Source: Terana coerulea
Lineage: Eukaryota > Basidiomycota > Agaricomycetes > Polyporales > Phanerochaetaceae
Direction: 5' to 3'
Assembly: GCA_024811115.1 (NCBI GenBank)
Contig: JAKOGH010001191.1
Location: 62,001 to 126,000 of the forward strand
DNA length: 64,000 nucleotides
This document shows positions 48,962 to 61,092 of the stretch, in pieces. Both the position numbers and the translations under genes were made by a program. The notes under the pieces were generated by a model. It saw only the letters and a program-made list of their open reading frames with translations, had not been told where the DNA came from and did no database searches. How positions within the stretch are numbered: the stretch's first letter is position 1; the number at the start of each line of letters is the position of its first letter.

Positions 48962-51248
48962 ATGGACGCCGCCTACAAGGATGAGAAGAGGGATCACGCC
49001 TCCTCAAAGGAAGCCTCTGTCAACGAGAAGGCCGGCTCCATCTACGACCCCTCAGAGGATGGCGATAGGATCATCCCCGGTTCCGAGGGCGTCGACCGAG
49101 CGCGAGTACAACCAGTACAGGAAGGTTGCGGACATCCTACCGTACACGTCGTGGCTGGTGGTCTTGGTCGAGTTCGCCGAACGGTGCGTTTTTCGCTTGC
49201 TAGACTGGGTGTATGCGTGCTGATACGTCGGCAGGTGGTCGTACTATGGCGTCGCGAACTCGTTCAACAATTACATTCGTGCACCTCTCCCAGTGGGCTC
49301 AACAACTGGCGCCGTGCCAGCCTGGAACAGGGCAAACGGCGTTGCTGGTGCTCTCGGTAAGGGTGTTCAGAAGTCCTTTGCCATCCGGACTGTAAGTTGT
49401 TGCGATACTCGGTCATATTCTACTATTCTGAATGTTTTGCATAGTTCAACACCTTCTGGGTTTACGTCACGCCATGGATTGGCGGTATCATTGCGGATAC
49501 TTGGCTCGGTCGTTACTGGACAATCATGGTCTTTGCCGTCGTCTGCTTGTGAGTATCGTCCCCTCAATTCTTTAGGTTTCCATTGACCAATCCCAATAGG
49601 ATCGGCCACATCATCCTCACCGCGTCTGCTGCCCCGTCCTCTCTCCAAAACCCTGACACTGCGATGGGCCTGCTTATTCTGTCCATCGCTATCATGGGTA
49701 TTGGTGCGGGCTCGATCAAGGCCAATGTCTCTCCTATGATTGCAGGAGCAATACCAGGGCAAGATGCGCAAGGAGACGCTGCCCTCTGGCGAGATTGTTA
49801 TCCGTGACCCTGCGCTCACCATCCAGAAGGTGTATCTGTGGTTTTATGCTGCGATCAACTTCGGCTCGTGCGGTGCCATCTCGGCATCCTTCATCGCTCG
49901 CGATCACGGTTTCTGGCAGTCGTTCCTGGTTCCAACTTGCATTTTCATGCTGGTAAGCATGTCGTAGCCCTGCGCTCATTCTACCATTCATAACTCTCTT
50001 CTTCTCTAGATCCCCGTGATTCTCGCTGCGGGCAAGAAAAATTACGTGATGACTCCGCCGCGTGGTTCTATTCTCATCGAGGTACGTCTACAACCGTCCG
50101 AAAGGCATATTTGTAGTCGAACTCACTCACGCTTGTGCCTCTGTAGACTGCGCGTGTGTGCAAGTTTGCATTGCGCCCCGCATTCTCTTGGAACCCCGTT
50201 CAGTTCCTGAGAAACACGCGCTCGCCTGCCTTCTGGGAGCCCGCTAAGCCAAGCCACTACCCTCGCGGCGAAGTACCAGCACTCATCACCTGGGACGAAG
50301 AGTTCGTCGGTGAAGTCTCGCGTACCTTCAAGGCTTGCCGGGTGTTCCTCTTCTTCCCCTTCTACTGGCTTTGCTACTCTCAGATTGATGGTAACCTCGG
50401 CACCGTTGCGGCCAGCATGACGTTGAACGGTACCCCCAACGACTTGATTCAGAACCTGAACCCTATCACCCTCATCGTGAGTACACATTGTGAAGCTGAC
50501 GATGCGCAATGTGCTGAACACGCTATCCTTAGATCATCATCCCTATCTTCGACTACCTCATCTATCCCACTCTCCGCCGTTACAAGATCAACTTCTCGCC
50601 CATCAAGCGTATCTACGCTGGATTCATTGTTGCCGGCTTGGCCATGTTGTACGCCGCGGTATTGGAGCACTTTATTTACAAGAGGTCCCCGTGCCACGAC
50701 AACAACCCTTCGGCGTGCTTGGATGAGAACAATTCTCCCAGGCCGGCGGATATCAACGTCTGGGTCGTGAGCGGCCCATACATTCTCGTCGCCGTCTCTG
50801 AAGTCTTTGTAAGTCCAATGAGTACCTTTCTGTTGGGAAGGCCCGACGACTGAACGGGCTCGTTCCAGGCATCAATCACCTCGCTGGAGTATGCGTTCAC
50901 CAAGGCGCCGAAGCGCATGAAATCCGTCGTGATGGCCTTCTCGCAGTTCCAGACCGCGCTGTCCTCCGCCCTGAACTTTACGCTCACCGCCGTCAACGTC
51001 GAGTCGCGCTTCGCGTGGCTGTTTGGCTCCTTCGGCGTGACGTCTGTCGTCATCGGCACGATCTTCTTCTTCACGTACGTCCCATACCTGTGCGGTCCCC
51101 TCGGCGGTCTCTCACACACGTTGTTTGATACATTAGATTCCGCAACCTGGACAGGATGGAGGCGGAGCTCAACCGGATTGGACAGGGCGAGCGCGAAGGG
51201 TTCAAGGACGAGAAGCCCGATGCTGTTATGACCACGAACGAAGCATGA
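48962..51248 (+). CDS. PTR2: Proton-coupled oligopeptide transporter, PTR2/POT family
   Basis: The family motifs are clear: LVVLVEFAERWSYYG (ExxER) on the first helix, WIGGIIADTWLGRYWTI, then long hydrophobic helices and a cytosolic loop with PALITWDEEF. The C terminus ends EGFKDEKPDAVMTTNEA. About ten exons. The transporter imports di- and tripeptides with protons at the plasma membrane, giving access to peptide nitrogen. Start MDAAYKDEKRDHAS at 48962. Two frame shifts: near 49095 (GV to TEREYNQYRKVADI) and near 49745, where one base is extra in SPMIAEQYQGKM. Confidence 0.85.
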
Positions 51249-52079
51249 GATGTGTGTACGCTATAGATGACTGTATTGATTTCCATCTTCTCGTAATTGA
51301 AGGAAGGCACTGCCTTCGCTGCCTCTATTATGATGCATGACTGCACCCTGCCCCGTGGCCTGAGCTTCTGGAGGGTTTCTCAGGCCCCATTGCGGGTCGT
51401 GGCTATCCTGCAGAACCTAGTTAGACACAGCTTCTGACAAAGGCGGAGAAGGCACCTCCTTTGGAGAGTTGGCTTCTCGAAGGCTGACCGATGTGTGGGA
51501 TTATCTCCTGCTCTTGTGAGCGTGGTGAGTGCACTTGGCGCGATTCAATGTGAGCATTTGGCTAAATTGAGGTGAGCTGTAGTGGCTGCGCTTGGTCTCC
51601 GTCTGCGTGTTGGTGGATGTTCACCGTGACTCTTCCGAGTCGCAACACAGCATCACAAATGGCTTCAACGAAAGGAGCGACTCTAGAGCTCGGCGCTGCT
51701 GCTTGGGTGAGGTCCCAAGGCCATAGATCGTCGGCACCAGTCCGAGTCGGCATGCACGACATCAAGTGTTCAACCCACCACCTGAAGCGCTTGGCTACTT
51801 GGTTCATTACACCATCCAGGGACGTCGGACCAGCGGCGTCGTTCACAAGGCATATCCACATGGAAGATCGTGCCCCTAATCGCGGCCGTTCTCGAGCCTT
51901 CCAATGGCCGTGCGGGGATTGCCAGCGTCGAAAAGGAGCCTTTGCCCAATTGGAGGAAATGGTCTCAAGCACAGTTCAAACGTTCGCGCTCGAGATTTAT
52001 AAAGCTGCCAGGTCCGTGCAGGGTGGACAACCGCCAGCTTGCTCTCGACGCACTCCACGCACCCAAAACTCTACCCGTC
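51249..52079. other. Intergenic with promoter of the glutathione transferase
   Basis: About 0.8 kb between two plus-strand genes. The plus-strand frame open from 51572 to 52129 has no domain and overlaps the next promoter. Confidence 0.4.
51998..52003 (+). promoter_or_regulatory. TATA box of the glutathione transferase gene
   Basis: TATAAA, 82 bases before the ATG at 52080, in the normal position. Confidence 0.5.
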
Positions 52080-52992
52080 ATGTCTCACGGAAAGCAGTTC
52101 ACCCTTTACACCCACAAGGCCGGCCCTAACGGCTGGTGAGTACTATCTCTCAAACTACGAACGCTACCACGATTAACGATGGATTTCGCGACACAGGAAG
52201 GTCGCTATTGTCATGGAAGAGCTGGGTCTGACCTACGAGTCCGTCTACCTTGACTTCCAAAAGGGCGAGCACAAAGCAGATGCCCACACCAAGTTCAACC
52301 CGAACGGGCGCATCCCGACCATCATCGACCACAAGAACGGAGACCTTACCCTCTGGTGCGCCCGCTCTGCCGCCACCCGGGTCCGCAGGTCCCAGTACTG
52401 ACGCGCCCCGCGCCCGCGCAGGGAGTCCGATGCGATCGTCACGTATCTCACCGAGAAATACGACACGGAGAACAAGATCTCCGCCGCGAACGAGAGCGAG
52501 AGGTACCAGCAGCTGCAGTGGCTGTTCTTCCAGGCGTCGGGCCAGGGCCCGTACTACGGCCAGCTCGCGTGGTTCAACTTCTTCCACCCCGAGAAGATCG
52601 CGAGCGTGCAGGAGCGGTACAAGAACGAGATCCTCCGCGTCATGGGCGTCCTCGAGGCCGTGCTCTCCAAACAGGAGTGGCTCGTCGGCGGGCGTCCGAC
52701 CGTGGCTGACCTGTCGTTCATTCCGTGAGTTGCTATACTCGATGCAGTCAACGGGATATCGGTCACTGAGGCGTCCACGCCCGCCAGATGGAATGACTTC
52801 GCGATCAATGGTCTTGTCGCTGATGCCAACCCGAAGGAAAAGTTCCCGGCTCTTGCAGCGTGCGTACCCCGGGTTCATCTGAATCATCGCTATGAATCTA
52901 ACTCAATCTCCCGCAGGTGGCATGCGAAGTTGGCTGAGCGGCCGTCTGTCCAGAAGATCCATGCGACCCAGGCAGAGGTGAAGAAGCAGTGA
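52080..52992 (+). CDS. Glutathione S-transferase, Ure2-like class
   Basis: Five exons (52080-52135, 52197-52355, 52422-52724, 52788-52859, 52917-52992) give 221 residues with no frame break. The N-terminal thioredoxin-like domain has FTLYTHKAGPNGWKVAIVM, then the cis-proline and glutathione-contact region NGRIPTIIDH and WESDAIVTYL. The helical C-terminal domain has RYKNEILRVMGVLEAVL and WLVGGRPTVADLSFIPW. The length is normal for the family. The class conjugates or reduces with glutathione and is common in basidiomycetes for detoxifying plant-derived compounds. Cytosolic by inference. Confidence 0.92.
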
Positions 52993-53675
52993 ATACATAC
53001 ATGACGCGAAGCCGTAACCTAGAGGAACTGCTCTGCCACTTATGAACGAATTTTTCGAAGTGAAGAATCCGTATTGTGATTCGCCGACTCGGATCCGAGT
53101 CGCCTCATCGGCGGCAAAGTATGTATGTACCGCATTGTGCAGGGTCACTGAGCGCGACGTGCTCAGGCGAACTTTGCGGCCCCGTCCGATGTGAGACTCA
53201 TCATCATACAAAGCTTTTCACGTTAACCTTCACTCTGAACTAAGCCAATTGCACTCACGTCGCGCAGCCCAAGTGCGTATTTCATCTTCGTCATCTCCAA
53301 TCTGTCACGCCCATGTTCCGTTGATATCCCAAGCTCAGAACTCTGTCCAGGTTTATGAACTTGAACGAGATGGCTCCCAAGCCTTGCTCAAGCCCACGCT
53401 CCCCTGACTCCTCCCGCACCCGACGCCTTTGCGGTCTGGAGAAGTAGCATGTTTCAGATAGAGATTGTGGCGAATTAAACTGCGACAGGGTCGTCAATAG
53501 TTTGTATGTCTCAGCGATTTGCCCATAGTGTCCTTGACTAAGTATTTATAGGCGGTTTCGTTGAATCGCACCGAGACCTCAACCCGTTCAGGCTGTCGAT
53601 CCACCTCATTACTCTGTGAGTGCTCGGCTCTCCGCCAAGGTCTCAGCATGCTCATGCTTGTCGTAGGTTCAAGCT
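52993..53675. other. Intergenic
   Basis: About 0.7 kb between plus-strand genes; no gene, RNA or repeat recognised. Confidence 0.4.
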
Positions 53676-55255
53676 ATGGCCATTAACAGCGTCAATACGG
53701 CACCAGCATGTCCCGTAGTTTCCGCTCTACCTGCCGAACTGCTGCACCTCATATTCCTGGAGCTTCAACCGGGAGACTCGAAAGCGCGGCGGAAAAAGCG
53801 ATCTGCTGTCCTGTGGCTCTGTCTCCCGGTTCTGGCGCGACGTTTCCATCGCCCATATCTTCCACGACGTCAGCTTCACCTTCCGCAGCGTGCGCGATGC
53901 CCACAGCGCCCCCGGCGATCCGGAGAGCGCCTCCTCAGCCGCTGCGAGCAATACCAGCAGTACGAAAGCATGCACGCGATGAGCGGCGGACTATATCGCC
54001 GACAACCGCTCTCGCAACTCTGTCTCTTCCTTGAGACGTCGCCCACCATCGCCCAATCTATCCGCCGCCTCCATCTTCACGCGCAAGCCGGCTACAAAGA
54101 TCCGCCGTCTGCTTGTGGGGTTACGCTCGCAGAGGCGTTTTCGTCCCTTGCGTTCGCGCAGCTGGCGTACCACACCAACGCCGCCGTGTTCTTTGCGCTC
54201 ATTGGGCTCCTTCCAGGCCTGCAGGAGCTCATGCTCAAGAACGTCCTCCTGACCTCGGCACCCTGTACGCCCGAGCCTGGGCCCGTTCACCCTGCGCTTC
54301 CGCCTCTCAAACATCTCCAAGTTCGCTACGAAGATCTGCGCCCTGAGTGCTATGAACAGGAGGGCGTGCATGTGTGCGACCTCATCCGGCCCTTCAACAC
54401 GGTCGAGAACCTCCGCATCGTCGGCCACCGGTTCCGCCTGCCCTCGTGTTTCGCGGCCCACCGCACGCCCGCGGACGCGCTGCGCGTCGCGTCGCTCGTC
54501 CTGGAGCCGTGGTCCGAGCTCTCCGCCGGGTCGTACTCCCTGCTCCTCGCGTCGCCGTCGACGGCCGCGCTGCACACGCTGGACGTGGGCACGATCACGC
54601 TGCTCCCCGGCGGCGTCGCGCAGCTGCAAGCGCTGCTCAACGCGGTCGGCCCCGCGCTGCAGCACTTCAAGTTCGGCGTGCCGACGTTCCACAACGAGCG
54701 AAGTGAGTCCGCTTCGCCATTCGCGAAATATGCAATATATATGTATGCGCAGCTCACGCGGTTTACAGCGGGCTACTTCGTTACCCCGGACCTCTCCGCC
54801 TGCGTCGGCCTGCGGACAGTCACCGTCCGCTGGTTCGTGACGCTCATGGACCCTGAGCAGCGGGACCCGCCGTGGTCGCGCCCCCGGCGGTCTTCGCGCC
54901 CGGCATCGCGCGCGCATATCCGCAACTGAACAAGCTCGTCCTGCAGTTGCACCTGCGGCACGCGTACCGGCCCGCGCAGGAAGCGGAGTGGTTCGCGAAG
55001 CACCGCGACGGCCTGGCGTGTGCGGAGGCCTGGCTGATGGGCGTGCTGCGGGAGGCGGAGCTCGCGGCGCTGGTCGTCGGGCCCGTCGGGCAGTTCAAGA
55101 TGGACGACAGGGACCGGGACGTGGTCGCGAGGATGCTGCCTAGGATGTGGGACGCGAAGTGCCTCCGTATTTTCTCGGGCGAGGAGGACGAGTGGGCGGC
55201 TGTGGAGGACACTACACCCTTGCCAGTGTCGTCTCGTACCTATGGGTGGTATTAG
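53676..55255 (+). CDS. F-box/leucine-rich protein, paralogue of the 34.4-36.0 kb gene, with frame breaks
   Basis: Start MAINSVNTAPACPVVS at 53676. The F-box begins LPAELLHLIFLELQP. Leucine-rich blocks follow (LLPGLQELMLKNVLL, LNAVGPALQHFKFGV), and the C terminus has LRHAYRPAQEAEWFAK and IFSGEEDEW, ending SRTYGWY with TAG at 55253. Three frame problems. An A run at about 53791-53795 has one base too many. A C run near 53916 has one too few, so the stretch between them is read in the wrong frame yet stays open. Near 54870 the frame shifts from DPPW to APPAVFAPG. The other-frame reading restores SDLLSCGSVSRFWRDVS, the expected F-box continuation. Confidence 0.7.
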
Positions 55256-55768
55256 GTTGACGCTATAAGCAGGCGCAGAACTGCACTCTTCGTAGCATCG
55301 GTATCGTGGATTCATCTCCTGATACACCAGCTTTATTTGCCATCCTATTGCTGTCCTGTGACTTGCTACACTCCAGTGTCACACTAGCTCTGGCGAGAAA
55401 TCAAAATTGTACTTCGAATTTATCCTTTTGAGATCCGTGATAATGAGCCCATTGGGAAAGACCTAAGAAGGTAATTAAGGGAATCGTTGTTAGGTTGCAT
55501 ACAGCCTCGGCACACAAGGGCACGTACATTACAAAGAAATTTGGCGAGGGCACAAGAAATGCGGCTACTACACTGAGTGGATAAATTTCGCACATTCCAA
55601 GAAATTTAGTAACATATCCAAGTGATCGGGACTAAAGCCAAGAACTCATTTCTAGGCAAGGGAAAGGGTCACTGCGCCACAAGAAACCGACGCGACAGAC
55701 TTCCGGTGTATCACTGCCGACACAACATGGTCAGCATCATGCCGCGATCTATGAATTTAGCGTGTTAC
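55256..55768. other. Intergenic
   Basis: About 0.5 kb between convergent genes. No gene seen. Confidence 0.4.
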
Positions 55769-57208
55769 TCACGGAAAATGCAAGGCATCACGAGCAGAAA
55801 GAGTTGATAAGCCACCGACGGCCTGTTGACGTTGTAGCGCACCCACAGGGCCACTTCCTTCAAGAATGTGCACGGCGTGAAGGCCCTTCTCGAGAAACAA
55901 GGACAGCTCCGCGTCCACCAGACTGAGGTCCTCCTCTGACGTGAAAAACGGTCGAGACACATCCAACACCAGAGTGAAGTCAATGTCGGACCTCTCTGCT
56001 TCGAATAGTTCGGTTAAGAAACCCCGAAGCATCCCTTCGGTGATCCCACCCTCATGTGCTATCCAGCCGCACAGGTCTAGGTGAAGAGTCCTGAGCCTAG
56101 TGCAGTTGCTCAGCCCAATCACGCACTCCTCAAACTCGTCACCTGCAGTGTAGAGATATTAGCCATGTTATACCACGGTGAGGCTTGCGGAGACATTACC
56201 GGAGCCACGACCAGGCTCCTCCCAAACGCAGCGCATGACTAGCGTTGTCAGATTGGAGCCAATCTCGCGCAGGAGATTCATGGGCTCCAACCCGCATATA
56301 TCGTTTGGGAAAACCACTTCGAGATCGAGGTGCATAGTCGGTGTCCGGTGCGGAGAGGCGAAGAACTTCTCCAACAACGCCAACATCATATGGCGCACGA
56401 TGTTGTCGTCTCCAGTAGCATAGGCTGGCCGTCGAGTCACGAGCTTATTGAACCTCGCGCTCAGTGGTAATTCTGCCGCGCGGGTGGACACCCATTCGAT
56501 ATTGTCGTCCAGGTATGCTATAGTGTCGATTCCATCCAGGTATAGCTCTTCTAAGTCGGGGAGGCACCTAATAAGGTCGAAGAATTCTTGGATATTGTGC
56601 TCATCGTAACACAGTTCATTGAGAACCAAAATTCGGATGCTCGGGGGAGAGGATGGCGGAATGGGATAGACGGTCAATGAGTGCTGCATTGTCAACAATG
56701 ACAGCATTAGCTCTTTCAAGGCAGGAAGCCTTTGTACGACTGCCGAGAGATCGTCCTGCTTAAGGGTGAATGGCTGCTGAGGCCCGGGGCCTCGTATGCT
56801 GAGAACAATGACGAGCTTGGCCAGGACGGGAGAGTCCTTCATTGCGACGGCGAAAGCTTCCAGTAAGTCCTTCAGCGAGACTTTAGGCTCTGAACTGCCA
56901 CAGCTATCTCCATCGTCCACTTCCTCTGCGTCACTTGTGTGTCTCGTCGTTGTCGCTGTTGCCATCTTCGTCATCTGTGTCATGCTCATCATAAGATTCC
57001 TCATCCTCCTGCTCGCTGTCGGTGCCCATACCACCTTGGAGGTCCATATGCTGTCCAGCTACTAATTTTACCGTATAAAAAGGTGAACGCGAGACCGACA
57101 GACCCAGGATTTTGCGACTAAGCAACAAGTCGCGAGTGCGGCTTTATCGCCATGTAAATGGTCTGGGACCATGTCCACGAGCTCTTGGGAAAAGCGTAAC
57201 GCGCGCAT
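55769..57208 (-). CDS. F-box/leucine-rich protein (frame breaks)
   Basis: Start ATG 57208 (MRALRFSQELVDMVP); the F-box continues DHLHGDKAALATCCLVAKSW, the classic basidiomycete form. A T run near 57075 is one base short, which closes the frame after RVHLF; the neighbouring frame continues YTVKLVAGQHMDLQGG. A second shift near 56930 (THK to SDAEEVDDGDS) leads into leucine-rich blocks (LPALKELMLSLLTMQ, LPDLEELYLDG) and a C-terminal half (NCTRLRTLHLDLCGW) after an intron near 56200-56140. The protein carries an acidic linker (DEESYDEHDTDDEDG). Probable SCF adaptor. Confidence 0.65.
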
Positions 57209-57655
57209 CGCCAATTTACTGGTCTGCCAAAGTCGTAAGCCTGACAGACAGGGTTGAACAGGAAGTCGAATACTCACCACTGACGAACAGAGTGAATGGG
57301 GGTAGGGAGGCAGGAGACAAGTGCGACGCTGTCTGGAGAGTTTAGGTTGACCGGCTGAGCTGCAGACGCATTCAGACGTGGTCTGTGCGCGCCGTTTGCG
57401 TACTGGACCGTCGGCGTGAGAAGTGTGACGGGAGGATATCGAAGAGGCAGTCGTATTGGCGGGCATCTTGACATGGCCAGCAACTTCGAGGATACGCACA
57501 TTTGTACGATGTCTTGAATTGAAGCAGGATGAAGCCTTGGCTGAACCGTCCCTTCATTTTCAGAGTGAAACAACATTGAATATATCCTTATCCTGTTCCA
57601 GAACAAAATTTAAACGTCGTAAAACCTCAACCTACAGCGAAACAGCGAAAACACA
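57209..57655. other. Intergenic
   Basis: About 0.45 kb upstream of the F-box gene and downstream of coatomer zeta. No element recognised. Confidence 0.4.
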
Positions 57656-58434
57656 TCAGAATGGTACGAAGGCTATAGTTGTTGGATCCGCTGCTGCACT
57701 TTTGTCCTTCACAGTCAGGTATGCGCTCATCAATGTTTGCTCGTTGATGATGATCTCGGTCGAGTCGGCTTTTGGTCTGCTAACTCTTGACGCGATGGCG
57801 GTCGAGTCTGTCTCGACAATCACCCTATGGGGGAAATAAATAGAATTAGTTACGTCCAGGACGCGACGAAACTGATTGGGAAAGCACGGCGGACCAGTCA
57901 CCGTGCAGCCAGACGTAGGAGCTATAGAACATAGTATGCTCAAGAGACTAGTAACTTACCCGTCGTCGATAGTCTCGTCCAAACACAGCAAGACCAAGTC
58001 GAGGTTCTCCAATACCGACCGCTTCTCCATCTGGTTTCGGAGCAGCATTTGGGCGGCGTCCGAGAAGGATATGAGGGCAGAAAGCAGCATCAGCTCGTTC
58101 GCTGACTGGTCGCCGATAATGTAGCATATCAGGTCCAACGAGTGTCTGTACACAGCCAAGAAGCCGTCATATAGGATGATTTCGCCTGAGTACACATGTC
58201 ATTAGCTTGCTGTGAAGGCGGAGAGTAGGGAGTTCGCGACATACCACCAGCTTTCTTTGTCTTTTGGAACAGCCCTTTCTCAAACGCACGCTGCTCCTTT
58301 AGCGCAGTCAGCTTCTTCGAGCCTGCGTTTAGGTTGCCCGGTGGGTGGTAGTACTTCGCGAGCACGCGATGTCCATCGGTGTCGGTGATGATGAACCCGG
58401 AAACAGTGTATAAAGACAAGTTAAATCCGGACAT
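57656..58434 (-). CDS. RET3: Coatomer subunit zeta (COPI coat)
   Basis: Exons 58434-58245, 58185-57960 and 57824-57656 join in phase to 194 residues. It starts [16 protein letters not shown] and has the small longin-like fold of the COPI adaptor zeta ([62 protein letters not shown]). Coatomer coats retrograde Golgi-to-ER vesicles; zeta sits next to gamma in the adaptor core. The protein is conserved and no frame break is present. It is divergent with the NIF3-like gene. Confidence 0.93.
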
Positions 58435-58794
58435 TTTGGAGAGAGCGGTGACTATGAAGAGAGCGGGTGGGGACTGGCAATGAGATGGATGTTGTGGCAG
58501 ACAGAGGCGGTAACAAGCAGTAACAGCCAAGTAACAGCCGCGGCTACAGACTCAGGCTCACAAGTCGGCTTATGTGGGTAAGTACCGGTAAGTAACGGGA
58601 TTAATGCAGCATAAACGCGCTTCGTATTGGGTAAGTGCCACGTTGGCGAGCGGCCACAGCTTGGACGTGAATTCAGCCTTACCAACGCATCCACCTCAAG
58701 GCCTCGGCTGCAGCGACTCTTGGTCTACTTATTCGAGGGGGACTATCAATCGGATTTATCTGTCAGCAAACCAGCGCGCATTCTATCTTCATCT
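58435..58794. promoter_or_regulatory. Shared divergent promoter of coatomer zeta and the NIF3-like gene
   Basis: 360 bases between the two starts, with GTAACAGCC repeated (near 58523 and 58533) and GTAAGTAC/GTAAGTAA repeats at 58577-58597. Regulatory meaning is unknown. Confidence 0.45.
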
Positions 58795-59192
58795 ATGCCA
58801 CGCTTCAAGCTTGTCTTCTTCGTCCCTGCGAAAGACACTTCTAGGGTTCTGAGCCACCTGTTCTCTAAGCACTCCCAGACTGTTGGGAAAATCGGACAGT
58901 ATGAAAGCTGCGCTTTCGTGACGCGTGGAACTGGCCAATTTAAACCTGGTCCGCAGGCGAATCCCACCATCGGCAAACCAGGACAGCTGGAATTCGTGGA
59001 GGAGGACAGGGTAGAAGTGGTCATCAACGACCAAGGGGCCGACGAGCAGGTGAAGAGTGCCATAATAGTCCTTAAGAGTGTGCGTATTTAGTCTTCTGTT
59101 TATCGAGAGTATTCCGTCAATGTACTACACAATGGCAGGTTCATCCATACGAAGAAGTCGCGTACGATGTATACCAATTGCAAGACTTCTGA
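58795..59192 (+). CDS. Stand-alone NIF3-like domain protein, 112 residues
   Basis: Exons 58795-59079 and 59139-59192 join in phase. Start MPRFKLVFFVPAKDTSRVL, then GQYESCAFVTRGTGQFKPG and EFVEEDRVEVVIND, ending HPYEEVAYDVYQLQDF. This is the inserted domain seen inside YqfO/NIF3 proteins, here as a separate small protein. Its molecular role is unproven. No frame break, and it is well conserved. Confidence 0.85.
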
Positions 59193-59235
59193 ACATACGC
59201 TCCACCCCTCATCGCTTTGTTGGATGCCATAATCC

Positions 59236-60048
59236 TTACCGACTTGAGCAAGACTCGCAATGTTTACCGCCACATTTTCCCTCTTCCTTCCAAACCGGAA
59301 CTCGCGCCTTCGTCCATGACTCCAGCAATGCCACGCCTGCACGTACTCCGTCCACAATCTCGACTTCCTTTCCTACTCGCGCCGCGCCTTTCTTCACCGC
59401 TTCATCCATTCCGCTCATACCTGCGCAGCCTAGCAAGATGACCTCCGCACCCTTCCCAACCAAATCTGCGGCCGCCTCCATGATCCTTTGGTCTACTTCT
59501 TCTCGAGGTGTGGAGTGTAGCTCGGCTGCACTCAAGCCTGTGCTACGGACGCCGACGAAACTCGGTGTATCCACAGCTTCTGCGGTTCGCTGTCCGGAAG
59601 AGTCTATCCGGATATCCGCGACGTGCTCGGTCAACGCTCCCTCCCAGTATTTTCCGGTCGTCACTATCCCGAAAGGCTTGCCGAAACTTCTTGCCTGGAT
59701 GACGGATGCTTCGAAGATGTTGAGCACAAGCACGTTCTTCGCCTCCCAGCAGTGCCGGAGAATTGGAGTTAGCGGGTGTGCCGAGTAGCACGCCACAAGG
59801 CATCCGGAATATCCTCCAGATGCTGCAAACTTGGCGTCCATGAATGTCTGCAGTGCCACATCGCAAGCTTGCGTTGATCGAGCTGAAGTCTCTTCGTCGT
59901 TGATGGATGCTGGTGCGTCTTGGGGCGCTGTGTAGAAGTCGAGGTGGAGGCTGGGGTGTACGAGGTTTTGAAGGAGGGGCTTCAGGGCCTCCGTCATCGA
60001 CTCCGATGAGTTTGGGTTGACAATGAGGATGTTGATAGGACTCTGCAT
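59236..60048 (-). CDS. DCG1: Asp/Glu/hydantoin racemase, DCG1-like
   Basis: A single exon of 270 residues. ATG 60048 (MQSPINILIVNPNSS) is taken because the frame further upstream lacks an ATG. Two cysteine motifs of the racemase fold are visible: GCLVACYSAHP and VILLGCAGMSGM. VNPNSSESMTEAL near the N terminus is typical. The C terminus is Cys- and basic-rich (GGKHCESC). Fungal DCG1 is linked to allantoin/nitrogen metabolism; racemase activity on hydantoin-like substrates is inferred. No frame break. Confidence 0.85.
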   Translation of the reverse strand: MQSPINILIVNPNSSESMTEALKPLLQNLVHPSLHLDFYTAPQDAPASINDEETSARSTQACDVALQTFMDAKFAASGGYSGCLVACYSAHPLTPILRHCWEAKNVLVLNIFEASVIQARSFGKPFGIVTTGKYWEGALTEHVADIRIDSSGQRTAEAVDTPSFVGVRSTGLSAAELHSTPREEVDQRIMEAAADLVGKGAEVILLGCAGMSGMDEAVKKGAARVGKEVEIVDGVRAGVALLESWTKARVPVWKEEGKCGGKHCESCSSR

Positions 60049-61092
60049 ATCGTCCACTGAATGCGCCTGGGTTGAAGCTTAGTTTGTGAGTGCAGATGCA
60101 AATGCTCTATATACGTACTGAGTTAACCCACTTCGATCTGATAACAGTACTCGCGATAAACATCTGTATGACTCCCCTGCACCCCGGGTCTTACTTAACA
60201 TCATAATATTTCTGCCTTCTGTGCAAGGAGCACCGTGGGCGGCGAGGAGGAGAGTTACCGTGTAAGTACATATATATGCTCCAGCGCAGCAATGTAAGCT
60301 TCGATCCGCTGCAGTACTCACGAGCCCTTACCCATTCTCCTCTCTTACAGATTTTATCATGCAATAATCCTTGGCTGGTCCATGATATCTACTTCAGCGG
60401 ATGGTCTGCCTCGTCGTACCTCGTCACGGATATGCTTGCTGATTTACCACGGCTTACCAGCCTTGCTCTCGGCTGCGACGATCCGTTGTCCAGGAAAAAG
60501 GCTCTGAATCCCATCGACGCTCAGAAGAGAGCAGACACAATTGTTCCGTCAAGCGGTTTTGACGCAGTTGGTTACACTAATGCGGTTACTCACGATCATA
60601 GCGCCAGGTGTGAACGCAGCAAGTAGAAGGGTAACGTTGTCAACCTGCAATTGTGCTACATTTTACTCACTGCTGTGCTGTGCTGCAGCGTATGAACCGC
60701 ATCACTTTGAAAAAGTACGTTGTCAAATACAATAGCAAAGCTTCTTGTAGTTCAACGACAGTACGGTACGCCGTGTTTATCGGGAAGTCAAAACAGCGCT
60801 CAAACATATCTCAAGATAGGTGTATCTTGTATTTCGCTCCCGCCCATCTCTTTCGCGTTCTCCCTTGACGATAATCCTTTTTGTATTCGCTCTTGCGAGC
60901 AGCCGTCGCTTGGTGATGTTCGTGCTCGTCGGTGGACCCACAAACCACTTTCATAAGGCGGTCCGACATGGCGCTTGCAACTTCGTCTTGTCGCCGACCC
61001 CTGGTCTTACCTGGACATCTTGCTTAGTCGCAGCGCGACCTTCCGTTACTGGATAACGTCCTGGCTCTTAGGGTGTCTCTTACTACGCAGTC
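60049..61092. other. Intergenic
   Basis: About 1 kb with no supported gene or repeat. Confidence 0.4.

Noticed and set aside
53991..54917. Long antisense open frame over the F-box gene at 53.7 kb
   Set aside because: Shadow of GC-rich coding sequence; the plus-strand frame has the leucine-rich blocks and a paralogue.
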